From assembly GCA_900537125.1 (NCBI GenBank), contig UNRJ01000008.1, forward strand, positions 1 through 64,000: a stretch of 64,000 nucleotides of DNA. The letters are read 5' to 3'. Below are positions 45,018-52,974 of the stretch, piece by piece; within the stretch, counting starts at the first letter, position 1, and every line of letters starts with the position of its first letter. Both the position numbers and the translations under genes were made by a program. The notes below the pieces were generated by a model. It did no database searches, had not been told where the DNA came from, and saw only the letters and a program-made list of their open reading frames with translations. The DNA is from Rhodobacteraceae bacterium Alg238-R152 (GTDB lineage Bacteria > Pseudomonadota > Alphaproteobacteria > Rhodobacterales > Rhodobacteraceae).

Positions 45018-45774
45018 ATCTCGGCGAGAGGCTGGGGCCGCCGATCGAGGGATCTATGATCCCGTATATGTGGCAAATCTTTTTGATCGATGCTCGTCAA
45101 ATTACCGGCGGTGGAGTGCGGTAAGCTCCTTTGGGTTTACTTTTTTATGGCGGCGCCAATGTGTTGCGCGCTTGGACAGCCCAGCGAAGCAAGGCGGTGT
45201 TGCAGTGGATTTGATGGCGGGGACCGGAGAAGTTTGGCCGCATCTTCTGCGCCAGTTTCCAAATCTTTCCACAATAACCGCGATTGATATTTCGCACCGA
45301 ATGCACTTGGAAGCAGTCGACCGGCTGCATGGGCGCCGAGCAGATCAAATAACTCATATTGAGGCCGATGTGCTCGTAGCAGATTTGCCGGGCGACTACG
45401 CCGACCTCGTGGTCTCCACTTTTGGTCTCAAGACATTCAGTGAAAACCAGCAAACAGTTTTAGCCCAACGGATTGCGAAAGTGCTTAAGCCGGGTGGCAC
45501 GTTTTCGTTGATTGAAGCTTCTGATCCCAAGGGGTGGATGTTGCGACCGGTCTACCGGTTTTATCTTGATCGAGCGCTGCCTCAGATCGAGCGGTTCTTC
45601 CTGAAAGGTGCAAATGATTTCAGTATGATCGGCACATACACCCGAAACTTTGGGAGTTGTGCGCATATGGTCACGGCACTTAGAGATGCCGGACTCGACG
45701 TTTCCGAAAAGCGGCACTTTTTTGGCTGTGCCACTAGTGTAGCCGGTAGCAAACCAAGAGTGCCGGACAGTTGA
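45010..45774 (+). CDS. SAM-dependent methyltransferase, UbiE-like
   Basis: A 254-aa class I methyltransferase. The SAM-binding motif I VDLMAGTGEVWPHLL (about residues 65-79), the acidic end of strand 2 (ITAIDIS) and the late motif VLKPGGTFSLIEASDP match the UbiE/COQ5 family, as does the N-terminal VANLFDRCSSNYRRWSAVSSFG. It is not the canonical ubiE, whose neighbours (ubiB, mutM) are absent; a small-molecule quinone- or lipid-like substrate is possible. It starts within the end of the hydrolase gene. The base composition is somewhat AT-richer than in the two upstream genes. Confidence 0.8.
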   Translation: MSESRREAGAADRGIYDPVYVANLFDRCSSNYRRWSAVSSFGFTFLWRRQCVARLDSPAKQGGVAVDLMAGTGEVWPHLLRQFPNLSTITAIDISHRMHLEAVDRLHGRRADQITHIEADVLVADLPGDYADLVVSTFGLKTFSENQQTVLAQRIAKVLKPGGTFSLIEASDPKGWMLRPVYRFYLDRALPQIERFFLKGANDFSMIGTYTRNFGSCAHMVTALRDAGLDVSEKRHFFGCATSVAGSKPRVPDS

Positions 45775-45953
45775 CCATAGAAAATTTGGTGCGCGAACCG
45801 AGGAGCAAACAGCGAAGTGCCGGCCCCGTAGGCGCGGTTCGACCGCTGCCGATGCGTAGCATTGGCATGGGCGAAGACACCCATAAAATGCCTTGATGTT
45901 CAAATTAACGACTGGCTACCTTGGGTTGCGTTTCAATCTGTTGGACACCCGTA

Positions 45954-47036
45954 ATGCTTAAGTGGTTCTTTTGTGCTTTTGTCGCTCTGACATCAGTTGT
46001 TTTTGCTTTGGCCACTGTGCCGCGCGTTTGGAACCCGTCGCCGGAGGCTCAAACCGAGCACAGCTTTACGGATTTCGACACCTCCCAGATAGACGCACTT
46101 TGGCCTGCGCCGGGGCCGGATGATCGCAAGCGAGCGCGTATGATTTTGTACAAAGGCGATGTCATTTTTGCCGATGGTCCCACTGACATGATCATGAACA
46201 CCCACTCGATGCGCAAATCCATCATGAGCCTGATGTATGGGATTGCGGTGGATAAAGGGCTGATTGACCTGAACAAAACACTGGCCGCGTTGAACATCGA
46301 CGAGACCATTCCGCTCACGGCGCAGGAAAAAACTGCGACGATACGGGATTTGTTGATGTTCCGGTCTGGTGTGTTTTTGCCTGCTGCCGGGGAGCATGAT
46401 GCGCAGATTGCGGATCGGCCGCAGCGGGACAGCTATAAACCCGGCGCGTACTTCTTCTCCAACAACTTTGATGCCAACGCGCTTGGCACGGTTTTTGTGC
46501 AGGAAACCGGCTATGAGATCGGGGCGTTTATGGAGGAGTTTCTGGCAAAGCCGTTGGGGATGCAGGATTTTCAGGACGAGAATGTGATCATGGGCGACCC
46601 GTGGTTTATGCCCAGTACGGACACCCAACACCCGCATTACCACACCTATATGAGCGCGCGGGACTTTGCGCGGATTGGCATGATGGTGGCGCAGGAAGGC
46701 GTGTGGCGGGGGCAGCAGATTGTGCCGGAAAGCTGGATCGCGCTCTCAACCGCGCCGCACAGTGATTTGCGCGACAACCATATTGGATACGGGCAATACA
46801 GCCATGCGGGGTATCTATGGTGGATAAAGGACGCGGATGGCACGGTGTGGACCGACGGATACGGTGAGCACTTTATGATGATTGATGGGGCGCGGGATCT
46901 GGTGCTGATCGAGCGGAATTACACTGGAAACTCTTATCTCAGCACCGGGCTATGGATGTTTGTCTATGGCAGCCACTCGCAATCGCTGCATGGGATGCGC
47001 GCGGCTTATGCGTGGTTGGTGCAGGAGGGGCTTTGA
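45954..47036 (+). CDS. Serine hydrolase, beta-lactamase class C fold
   Basis: A 360-aa exported or membrane-anchored penicillin-binding-like esterase. An N-terminal hydrophobic segment (about residues 3-22) acts as signal or anchor; the catalytic SxxK is S85-M-R-K88. A YxN-like FFSNNFDANALG follows and a late DGYGEHFMMIDG takes the place of the HxG region. These enzymes are often esterases rather than lactamases. ATG 45954 is chosen over an in-frame start at 45921 because it gives a standard signal peptide. Confidence 0.85.
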   Translation: MLKWFFCAFVALTSVVFALATVPRVWNPSPEAQTEHSFTDFDTSQIDALWPAPGPDDRKRARMILYKGDVIFADGPTDMIMNTHSMRKSIMSLMYGIAVDKGLIDLNKTLAALNIDETIPLTAQEKTATIRDLLMFRSGVFLPAAGEHDAQIADRPQRDSYKPGAYFFSNNFDANALGTVFVQETGYEIGAFMEEFLAKPLGMQDFQDENVIMGDPWFMPSTDTQHPHYHTYMSARDFARIGMMVAQEGVWRGQQIVPESWIALSTAPHSDLRDNHIGYGQYSHAGYLWWIKDADGTVWTDGYGEHFMMIDGARDLVLIERNYTGNSYLSTGLWMFVYGSHSQSLHGMRAAYAWLVQEGL

Positions 47037-47043
47037 GCGGCTC

Positions 47044-47262
47044 TTATGCGCCCGACAGGATCATGTCGCGGATCTTCACCGCCTTCTCAAAGTGGTCCAA
47101 CTCGTGGGTTTGGATCCACCAGGTGGCGGCTTCCATCAGCTGCGCTGGATTGTCGTTCTTGTTGGCAAAGAAGGCATAGAACGACAGGCCGACGGTCTCG
47201 CCCTTCTTGGCGATTTTGTCGTTGCAGATCTGAACCGCTTTGGCGCGCAGGCTGTCTCGCAT
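47044..47262 (-). CDS. Small conserved protein (DUF6500-like)
   Basis: A 72-aa soluble protein with MRDSLRAKAVQICNDKIAKK, GLSFYAFFANKNDNP and a C-terminal amphipathic helix WWIQTHELDHFEKAVKIRDM. I associate this pattern with a small alphaproteobacterial domain of unknown function; that link is from memory. It follows ltaE on the same strand with a two-base gap and converges on the serine hydrolase gene. Confidence 0.65.
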   Translation of the reverse strand: MRDSLRAKAVQICNDKIAKKGETVGLSFYAFFANKNDNPAQLMEAATWWIQTHELDHFEKAVKIRDMILSGA

Positions 47263-47264
47263 GA

Positions 47265-48311
47265 TTAGCCCGCTGCCAGATCGAGGAATTGGTCGATGCG
47301 GGCAGTGTCGATGGACCAGTCACATACCAAACGGGCGGTGACCATCTCGTCGTCGGGACCTTCCAGCGTGCCGTCCCAAAGGTGGTAGGCTGCACCTGCG
47401 TCAAACAGGCGTTTGTGCGCCGCGCGAGGCAGGGCGACAAACATCATGTTGGCTTGTGGTGGGTATTTGAAGGTGGCGCCAATGGCGCGCAAGCCACCCG
47501 CGAGATGCGCGGCGTTGGCGTTGGCTTTGGTGGCGGCTTCGATCCAGACATTGTCTTGCAGGTAGCCAAGCATTTGCGCCGACAGGTAGCGGTGTTTGGA
47601 GAAGAGATGCCCGCCGCGTTTGCGGCGCAGTTCAAATTCCCAGGCGTGTTTGGGATCAAAGAAGATCACCGCTTCGACACCCATGCAGCCGTTTTTGGTG
47701 CCGCCAAAACTGACCGCATCCACACCGGCTTTCCAGGTCATTTCGGCTGGCGTGCAGCCTAGGGCCACCATGGCATTGGTAAAGCGTGCGCCGTCCAGAT
47801 GCACGGGCAACTCGTAGGATTTGGCCACATCGCAGAGTGCGGTGAGTTCGTCCAAAGTGTAGACCGTGCCGTATTCGGTGACCTGCGTGATCGAGACGGG
47901 GCCGCGTTGTGGGCCGTGTACGCCGCGGGTTTCTTCGCCTTCGATGGCGGCGCGCAGGGATGCGGGCGTCATCTTGTCGACGTCTTTGTCCGCCGCCAGG
48001 GTGAGCTTGGCACCACCGGTGTAAAACTCAGGCGCGTTGCACTCGTCTTTGTGGATGTGGGCCACCTCGGAGCAGAAGATGGTTTGCCAAGGATCACAAA
48101 GGGTTGCGAGCGCCAGTGAATTTGCCGTGGTGCCGGTGGAGACCAGATAGACAGCCGCCTCAGGCGCTTCAAAAATCTCGCGGATTTTTGCGGTGACTTG
48201 GGCCATTTCCATGTCATCACCATAGCCCATGGCATAGCCGTCGTTGGCTTTGGTGATGGCGGCGAGGACCTCGGGCAGTGCGGCGCCGGAGTTGTCAGAG
48301 GCAAAGTGCAT
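47265..48311 (-). CDS. ltaE: Low-specificity L-threonine aldolase
   Basis: A 348-aa fold-type I PLP enzyme that splits L-threonine/allo-threonine to glycine and acetaldehyde. The N-terminal MHFASDNSGAALPEVLAAI, the LVSTGTTANSLAL cofactor-phosphate loop, PVHLDGARFTNA and the PLP lysine in SFGGTKNGCMG are family hallmarks. The ATG at 48311 overlaps the preceding stop codon by one base (TAATG), indicating coupling. The product glycine would feed the riboswitch-controlled gcv system elsewhere in the window. Confidence 0.9.
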   Translation of the reverse strand: MHFASDNSGAALPEVLAAITKANDGYAMGYGDDMEMAQVTAKIREIFEAPEAAVYLVSTGTTANSLALATLCDPWQTIFCSEVAHIHKDECNAPEFYTGGAKLTLAADKDVDKMTPASLRAAIEGEETRGVHGPQRGPVSITQVTEYGTVYTLDELTALCDVAKSYELPVHLDGARFTNAMVALGCTPAEMTWKAGVDAVSFGGTKNGCMGVEAVIFFDPKHAWEFELRRKRGGHLFSKHRYLSAQMLGYLQDNVWIEAATKANANAAHLAGGLRAIGATFKYPPQANMMFVALPRAAHKRLFDAGAAYHLWDGTLEGPDDEMVTARLVCDWSIDTARIDQFLDLAAG

Positions 48312-48808
48312 TAGGAGGGCTCCTCGATGATAAAGTCTTCCCACTGCTCCAGCGGGGTGTCGAATTCGGATACGGTTTGATGCTGCACTGAGACGCCAGC
48401 GTCATGCACGGTGTCCGGTGTGCCGGAGATCAGAGGGTGCCAGTCAAACAGCGGCTTCTTTTCCCAGATCAGGCGGTAGGCGCAGGTTTGCGGCAGCCAA
48501 TAGGCGTGCTCATGGATGTTCTGCGGCGTCATCACGATGCATTCCGGCACAAATTGGTGGCGGATGTCATATTGGGTGCAGCGGCAGGATTCGTCATCCA
48601 GCAGACGGCAGGCAACGCGGGTCAGGGCGACCTCGCCGGTGTCTTCGTCTTCGAGCTTGTTGAGACAGCATTTGCCGCAGCCGTCACAGAGCGCTTCCCA
48701 CTCCTTGTCGTTGAGCGAGGTCAGCGGTTTCTTTTCCCAGAAACGTTTGGCCAGGCCGTGGCGCTCGATGGGATCGCTGGGGGCTTTGAGGAATGGAGGG
48801 CGTGTCAT
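48311..48808 (-). CDS. YcgN-family cysteine-cluster protein (UPF0260)
   Basis: A 165-aa protein with the conserved cysteine pattern CDGCGKCC (about residues 41-48), CRLLDDESCRCTQY (about 67-80) and later single Cys residues, which together may bind a metal cluster. The N-terminal FWEKKPLTSLNDKEWEALCDGCG is the family signature. Function is unknown. It overlaps ribF by four bases and ltaE by one. Confidence 0.88.
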   Translation of the reverse strand: MTRPPFLKAPSDPIERHGLAKRFWEKKPLTSLNDKEWEALCDGCGKCCLNKLEDEDTGEVALTRVACRLLDDESCRCTQYDIRHQFVPECIVMTPQNIHEHAYWLPQTCAYRLIWEKKPLFDWHPLISGTPDTVHDAGVSVQHQTVSEFDTPLEQWEDFIIEEPS

Positions 48809-49737
48809 AAGGCGTTTAAGATCTTGCGGGTGTCGGCGCAGTCTTGTGCAATTTGGGCCACAAGCGCGTCGAGGCTGTCGTATTTTTCTTCCGGGCGCAG
48901 GTAGTCGACAAGTCCAACGGACAGGGTGTGGCCGTAGAGATCGCCAGAGAAATCAAATAGGAAGGTTTCGATGTTGGCTTTGTTTTCGCCAAACATCGGG
49001 CGGGTGCCAATGGAAGCCGCGCCAAAATAGCTGCCGGTGTGCGGGCCATCGAGCACGTCTACCAGCACGGCATAGACGCCGTATTTGGGCTGGTGCAGAT
49101 CGTCGATCGACATATTGGCGGTTGGGAAACCAAGGTCACGGCCGCGTTGTTCGCCACCAATCACCGGCCCATCAATGCGGTGCCAGTGGCCGAGCATGTT
49201 GGCCGCATCACGCGGGCGGCCATCGGAGAGGGCTTGGCGGATCAGGGTTGAGGACACCTGACCTTCGCCGCCTTGAACGAGCGGCGCAATGGTGACGCCA
49301 AAGCCAAATTCGTTGCCGAAAGCAACAAGATCGTCAGCGGTGCCCTTGCGGCCTTTGCCAAAGCAGAAATCAGCACCAACCACCACATGGGTGAGGCCGA
49401 GGCCTTCTGCAATCACGTCGCGGGCAAACTCTTCGGGGGTGAGGCTGGACAGTGCAGTGTTGAAGGGCAGTTCATAGAGCTTGTCGACGCCAAGTTTTTC
49501 CAGACGGTGCGCGCGGGTTTCGGCGCTGGCCAAACGGAAAGGGGCGGCATCTGGCGCGAAGTATTCACGCGGGTGCGGTTCAAAGGTCATGATGCCCAAA
49601 GGCGCGTCGGGCGCGGCCTTGCGGGCAAGGTCAATCACCGATTGGTGGCCCAAATGCACGCCGTCAAAATTGCCAATCGCGACGCTGGCGCCGCGATCTT
49701 GGGGTGTCACAAACTGATAGTCGCGAATGATCTGCAT
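48805..49737 (-). CDS. ribF: Bifunctional riboflavin kinase / FAD synthetase
   Basis: RibF phosphorylates riboflavin to FMN and adenylates it to FAD. The 310-aa product has an N-terminal nucleotidyltransferase domain (ASVAIGNFDGVHLGHQSVI, then FCFGKGRKGT) and a C-terminal flavokinase domain (GRDLGFPTANMS, then GVYAVLV). Start ATG 49737. It leads a tight ribF-ycgN-ltaE-small-protein operon. Confidence 0.95.
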   Translation of the reverse strand: MQIIRDYQFVTPQDRGASVAIGNFDGVHLGHQSVIDLARKAAPDAPLGIMTFEPHPREYFAPDAAPFRLASAETRAHRLEKLGVDKLYELPFNTALSSLTPEEFARDVIAEGLGLTHVVVGADFCFGKGRKGTADDLVAFGNEFGFGVTIAPLVQGGEGQVSSTLIRQALSDGRPRDAANMLGHWHRIDGPVIGGEQRGRDLGFPTANMSIDDLHQPKYGVYAVLVDVLDGPHTGSYFGAASIGTRPMFGENKANIETFLFDFSGDLYGHTLSVGLVDYLRPEEKYDSLDALVAQIAQDCADTRKILNAL

Positions 49738-49812
49738 GTGGCAGGGTTAGCCCCTTGATGCGCAAGGCGCAAGAGAGGACGCAACGGCGATGTTTGGCAT
49801 GTGGCGGTCAGG

Positions 49813-49880
49813 GGAGGGGCCGGCCCCTCCAACCCGCTTTGGCGGGTCTCCTCCCCGAGGTATTTGGGGAAGGAGAAAAC
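49813..49880. repeat. Modular palindromic repeat, copy 2 (between ribF and the MaoC gene)
   Basis: An 18-bp perfect palindrome GGAGGGGCCGGCCCCTCC (49813-49830) is followed by the stem ACCCGC-TTTG-GCGGGT and the tail CTCCCCGAGGTATTTGGGG. Stem sequences differ from the other copies at 13211 and 53821, but the order and the tail agree. Confidence 0.6.
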
Positions 49881-49888
49881 TGTGTGGG

Positions 49889-50332
49889 TTAGTCGAGCTT
49901 GCGCGAGGGGGCGAGAACGGTGGCTTCGCCAGCAAGGACCTTTTTGCCCTCCACCACGCAGGCGCAATCGAGTTTCACGCGGCGTTTGCTCATGTCGATG
50001 TCGGTTACGGTCACGGAGGCTACAACCGTGTCGTTTGGACGTACGGGGGCGAGGAACTTCAGCGACTGACCCATGTAGATGGTGCCGTGGCCGGGCAGCT
50101 GTTCGCCTATCACCGCAGAGATCAGACCAGCGGTCAGCATGCCATGGGCGATGCGTCCGCCAAACATGGTATCCTGAGCGTAGTCTTCGTCCAGATGCAC
50201 CGGATTGTGGTCGGTGGACACGGCGGCAAACATCTCGATGTCCTGATCTGTCACGGTTTTGCGCACATAGCGGGTCATGCCTATTTCGAGGTCTTCGATA
50301 AAGATTGTGCCGCGGGGCAGGTTGTCCAACAT
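49889..50332 (-). CDS. MaoC-family dehydratase
   Basis: A 147-aa hot-dog-fold protein of the (R)-specific enoyl-CoA hydratase type. The catalytic signature DHNPVHLDEDYAQDTMFGGRIAHGMLTAGL contains the Asp/His hydratase pair. Such enzymes interconvert enoyl-CoA and 3-hydroxyacyl-CoA. ATG 50332 is chosen because it gives the normal length. It is monocistronic in appearance. Confidence 0.88.
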   Translation of the reverse strand: MLDNLPRGTIFIEDLEIGMTRYVRKTVTDQDIEMFAAVSTDHNPVHLDEDYAQDTMFGGRIAHGMLTAGLISAVIGEQLPGHGTIYMGQSLKFLAPVRPNDTVVASVTVTDIDMSKRRVKLDCACVVEGKKVLAGEATVLAPSRKLD

Positions 50333-50436
50333 TGGGCCCTCCGAATCTGGATTGGCTGCGTAACTTAATGACGCTGATTGAGCTAGCTTCGCAATTTTAT
50401 TACTTCGCAGTCGCAGAAAAATCAAGTCTTTTTGTG

Positions 50437-51312
50437 TTAACGCAGTTTGCCTATCGCAAATTGTGGTGTGACTTGCTGATCTGCGAGGTAATTCGTTAAC
50501 GCAGCTTCATCAGGTTGGTGGGCGGTTTTTGTTTCGGCTGCGGCGAGGCCGCCGGTGATGAACAGCGAATCGATATTCTCACCCATGGCACCGGAGATGT
50601 CGGTGTGGGGGCCGTCGCCGATGGCGAGGATGTCCTCGTCCGCGATGGTGACACCAAGGGCTGCGAGGCGGCGGCGGGCGAGGTCGTAGATCGGTGGGTG
50701 GGGTTTGCCAAAGTAAAGGCTTTCGCCACCCATTTCGGTGTAGAGTTTGGCCAGTGCGCCAGCGCACCATTCACGTACGTCACCGCGATCCACAATGATG
50801 TCTGGGTTGGCGCAGAGTAGCTTCATACCTTTGGTTTTGGCATAGAGGAAGTCGGCGCGGTTCACGTCTGGGTCGGCCATGGTATCAAAGGGACCGCAAC
50901 AGACAATGCCTTCGGCCTCGGCCAGCGGGACACGCTGAATATCGACAGGGTTGTCAAGGATTTCAAGCGGTTGAAAGAATCCCTCGTCACGTTGCCATTC
51001 GCCCATGAAGTAGACTTTTTCGCCCACGGCGCCAATGAACATGGCGGATCGTGCGCTATCGCCGGAGGTGGCGATGGTGTCATAGGCGTCGTCCGGCACA
51101 CCAAAGGAGCCAAGCTGTTCCGCCACACCGGCGCGGGGTTTGGGGGAGTTGGTGACCAGCACCACAATGCCTCCATTGGCGCGGTAGGCTTGCAGGGCAG
51201 CGACGGCCTCCGGATAGGCGGTGACGCCGTTGTGTACGCAGCCCCAGAGGTCGACAAACAGCGCTTTGTAGTTGTCGGAAATCTCGGCGAGTGAGGAGAC
51301 GATCTGGGTCAT
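50437..51312 (-). CDS. HAD-superfamily class IIA hydrolase
   Basis: A 291-aa phosphatase-like protein of the HAD IIA group (the TIGR01459 type found in alphaproteobacteria). Motif I is FVDLWGCVHNG, with Trp where most HAD enzymes have the second Asp; motif II VLVTNSPKP and motif IV GDGPHTDISGA are present, with the lysine in YFGKPHPPIYDLA. The substrate is unknown. ATG 51312 is chosen by similarity; the longer frame to 51417 is unlikely. Confidence 0.85.
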   Translation of the reverse strand: MTQIVSSLAEISDNYKALFVDLWGCVHNGVTAYPEAVAALQAYRANGGIVVLVTNSPKPRAGVAEQLGSFGVPDDAYDTIATSGDSARSAMFIGAVGEKVYFMGEWQRDEGFFQPLEILDNPVDIQRVPLAEAEGIVCCGPFDTMADPDVNRADFLYAKTKGMKLLCANPDIIVDRGDVREWCAGALAKLYTEMGGESLYFGKPHPPIYDLARRRLAALGVTIADEDILAIGDGPHTDISGAMGENIDSLFITGGLAAAETKTAHQPDEAALTNYLADQQVTPQFAIGKLR

Positions 51313-51420
51313 GGGGCAGTCCTGCGCGTGAAATGTTGCGCAAGGTATGGCAGGGGCATTTCCTGAGTGCCAGCGATTCCGGTTGCGATGTGCTGCGGTG
51401 CAGAAGTTAACGCCCAAAAT

Positions 51421-51458
51421 CCACGTCGGTATCTTGTCGGTATTGCGACTGTTTTGCG
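51421..51458. repeat. Short dispersed repeat, copy 2
   Basis: CCACGTCGGTAT-CTT-GTC-G-GTATT-G-CGACTGTTT-T-GCG, the second copy of the element at 35373-35410. It lies between the HAD gene and the glycosyltransferase gene, outside both. Confidence 0.55.
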
Positions 51459-51488
51459 GAGGTGGGGACTTTTGCTGCGTTGCAGAAA

Positions 51489-52211
51489 TTAACCTTTGGA
51501 GCGGTTCATAAGTTTGCGCAACGCGCCAACGATGCTGCGGAAGGGTTCGACTCGGTCGTAAAACTTCAGGTCGTGGATGTCGGTGCGCGAGCTGCGTTGG
51601 CCGGCCAAGCAGGGTGTGGCGAGGCGGAAGATGGTGCCGGGCACAATGGTGCGGACCATGTTGAAGGCGCCGTCGAAGAACATCGAACCGCCTTCGGGAT
51701 GGCCGGAGGGGCGGGCGCGGACAAGCTCGAGGTAGTCATGGAAAGCGCGAATGCTGTCGCCTTGGATGGCCCAGAATTGCGTGCCACGGGTGCCGCCGGT
51801 CCACTCGCTTAGGCCAATGCTGTCGGTAGGTGGGGTTTCCGGTTCCAGATAGCCAAGGGCGGCGATCGACCAATCTGTGGTTTTCAGGTCCGTGAGCACT
51901 TTGGCGACGGTGCTGTCCGGCAGATCGTTGAGTTCAAGATCGTCTTCGCAGATCAGGATGCGTTCAAAGCCCTTTTCCAGTGCGTCGGCGAGCACGCAGG
52001 TTTGCGAGAGGAAGTTGCCGAGGGAGCCAATCGAGGGGAACGCGCCTTTTTCCTTCGGGCGGGAGGCTTCAAAGAACGTGATGTGGTCGTTGGGGATGGA
52101 CACACCCACGCGGGCGAAATCCGCAATGGTTTCGCTGCGGCGGTCATCCCGATAGGGCAGGTTCACGATGTAGACATGGTCAAAGTGGTCAAACAGATCG
52201 GGAAAGCTCAT
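51489..52211 (-). CDS. Glycosyltransferase family 25-like protein
   Basis: A 240-aa cytosolic enzyme resembling LPS-type family 25 glycosyltransferases: VYIVNLPYRDDRRSE at the start, a middle ERILICEDDLEL with the metal-binding acidic cluster, and GTQFWAIQGDSIRAFHDYL. It probably adds a hexose to a cell-surface glycan. No other glycan genes are adjacent. Confidence 0.75.
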   Translation of the reverse strand: MSFPDLFDHFDHVYIVNLPYRDDRRSETIADFARVGVSIPNDHITFFEASRPKEKGAFPSIGSLGNFLSQTCVLADALEKGFERILICEDDLELNDLPDSTVAKVLTDLKTTDWSIAALGYLEPETPPTDSIGLSEWTGGTRGTQFWAIQGDSIRAFHDYLELVRARPSGHPEGGSMFFDGAFNMVRTIVPGTIFRLATPCLAGQRSSRTDIHDLKFYDRVEPFRSIVGALRKLMNRSKG

Positions 52212-52295
52212 TTGGGTGTCCGCGTTTCAGGTGTTTGGGCTGGTCCTAATGGCACTTGGCGGCGGAAGTTTGTCAACAGCGCGGTGGTTTTGCGC

Positions 52296-52913
52296 TTAGG
52301 ACAGCGGAGTGGGTAGGCGGAGCTTGGGACGGAAGCCGTGGTGCAGGGCGACGCGTGTGGGGGCCGGGGTGAGCACGGGGAATGTGCCTTGTGGGCGTTT
52401 GATCGGGACAAGGTAGCCTTCGGGGGTGAAGGGGAGTGCCATGTCCTCCAGGAGAAGCGCGGGGCCGGTGTCCGTCAGGATGAAGGTGGAGTCTGGCAAG
52501 CCGGCTATGTCTTCGAGGGGGCGGTTTTGGCCGTAGATCCGCGGGATGGCGCGGGCGGCGTGAAGTCCTTCGTCAAAGGCTGGCGCGCTGCCGGAGTGGT
52601 TGGCGGCGGCAAGGAAGGCTTTGTGATCGGTGCGGCGGCATTCGGCGCAGGGACGATGTCCGGCGGCGAGGGCGACAGCCTCGTCATAGAAAAACAATTC
52701 GGTGTAGCGGTTGGGGGCCATGAGTTGGCGCTGACGGTTTTTGAAAGAGAGGACACAACAGACCCAGGCCTTGTGACGCCAGCGGCGGTGGGTCAGTTGG
52801 CCGTGCTGGTGGGCGGTGTTGTCGTGCAGAATGCCCCGGTTGCCCATGAAGGCCCCGCGCGTGGGGTGCGCGAGGATCTGGCCGTCAGGCTGTACGCGGT
52901 TTTGGCGGGGCAT
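52296..52913 (-). CDS. Conserved protein with an Ada-finger-like Cys motif, unknown function
   Basis: A 205-aa soluble protein. Residues 52-92 carry CC followed after about 35 residues by AGHRPCAECRR. The segment FFYDEAVALAAGHRPCAEC resembles the zinc-binding half of Ada-type DNA methyl-phosphotriester repair domains (FFxxxxEAxAAGxRPCxRC). The rest shows no known domain; the C-terminus is Pro- and basic-rich. ATG 52913 is preferred because the upstream extension to 53075 overlaps the SDR gene. It ends 84 bases upstream of the glycosyltransferase start. Confidence 0.65.
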   Translation of the reverse strand: MPRQNRVQPDGQILAHPTRGAFMGNRGILHDNTAHQHGQLTHRRWRHKAWVCCVLSFKNRQRQLMAPNRYTELFFYDEAVALAAGHRPCAECRRTDHKAFLAAANHSGSAPAFDEGLHAARAIPRIYGQNRPLEDIAGLPDSTFILTDTGPALLLEDMALPFTPEGYLVPIKRPQGTFPVLTPAPTRVALHHGFRPKLRLPTPLS

Positions 52914-52942
52914 GGTGCTCTCCTTTGCGGAGAGAGTAGCAA

Positions 52943-52963
52943 GGTGCGCAGGGGCTGCGCACC
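52943..52963. repeat. 21-bp perfect palindrome downstream of the SDR gene
   Basis: GGTGCGCAG (52943-52951) and CTGCGCACC (52955-52963) pair exactly around GGG. With CTAC next to it, this is the GTAGGGTGCGCAGCCC-type palindrome that recurs between genes in many Proteobacteria. It lies between the SDR stop and the next start and lacks a strong T-tract. Confidence 0.55.
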
Positions 52964-52974
52964 CTACGGTTTTG

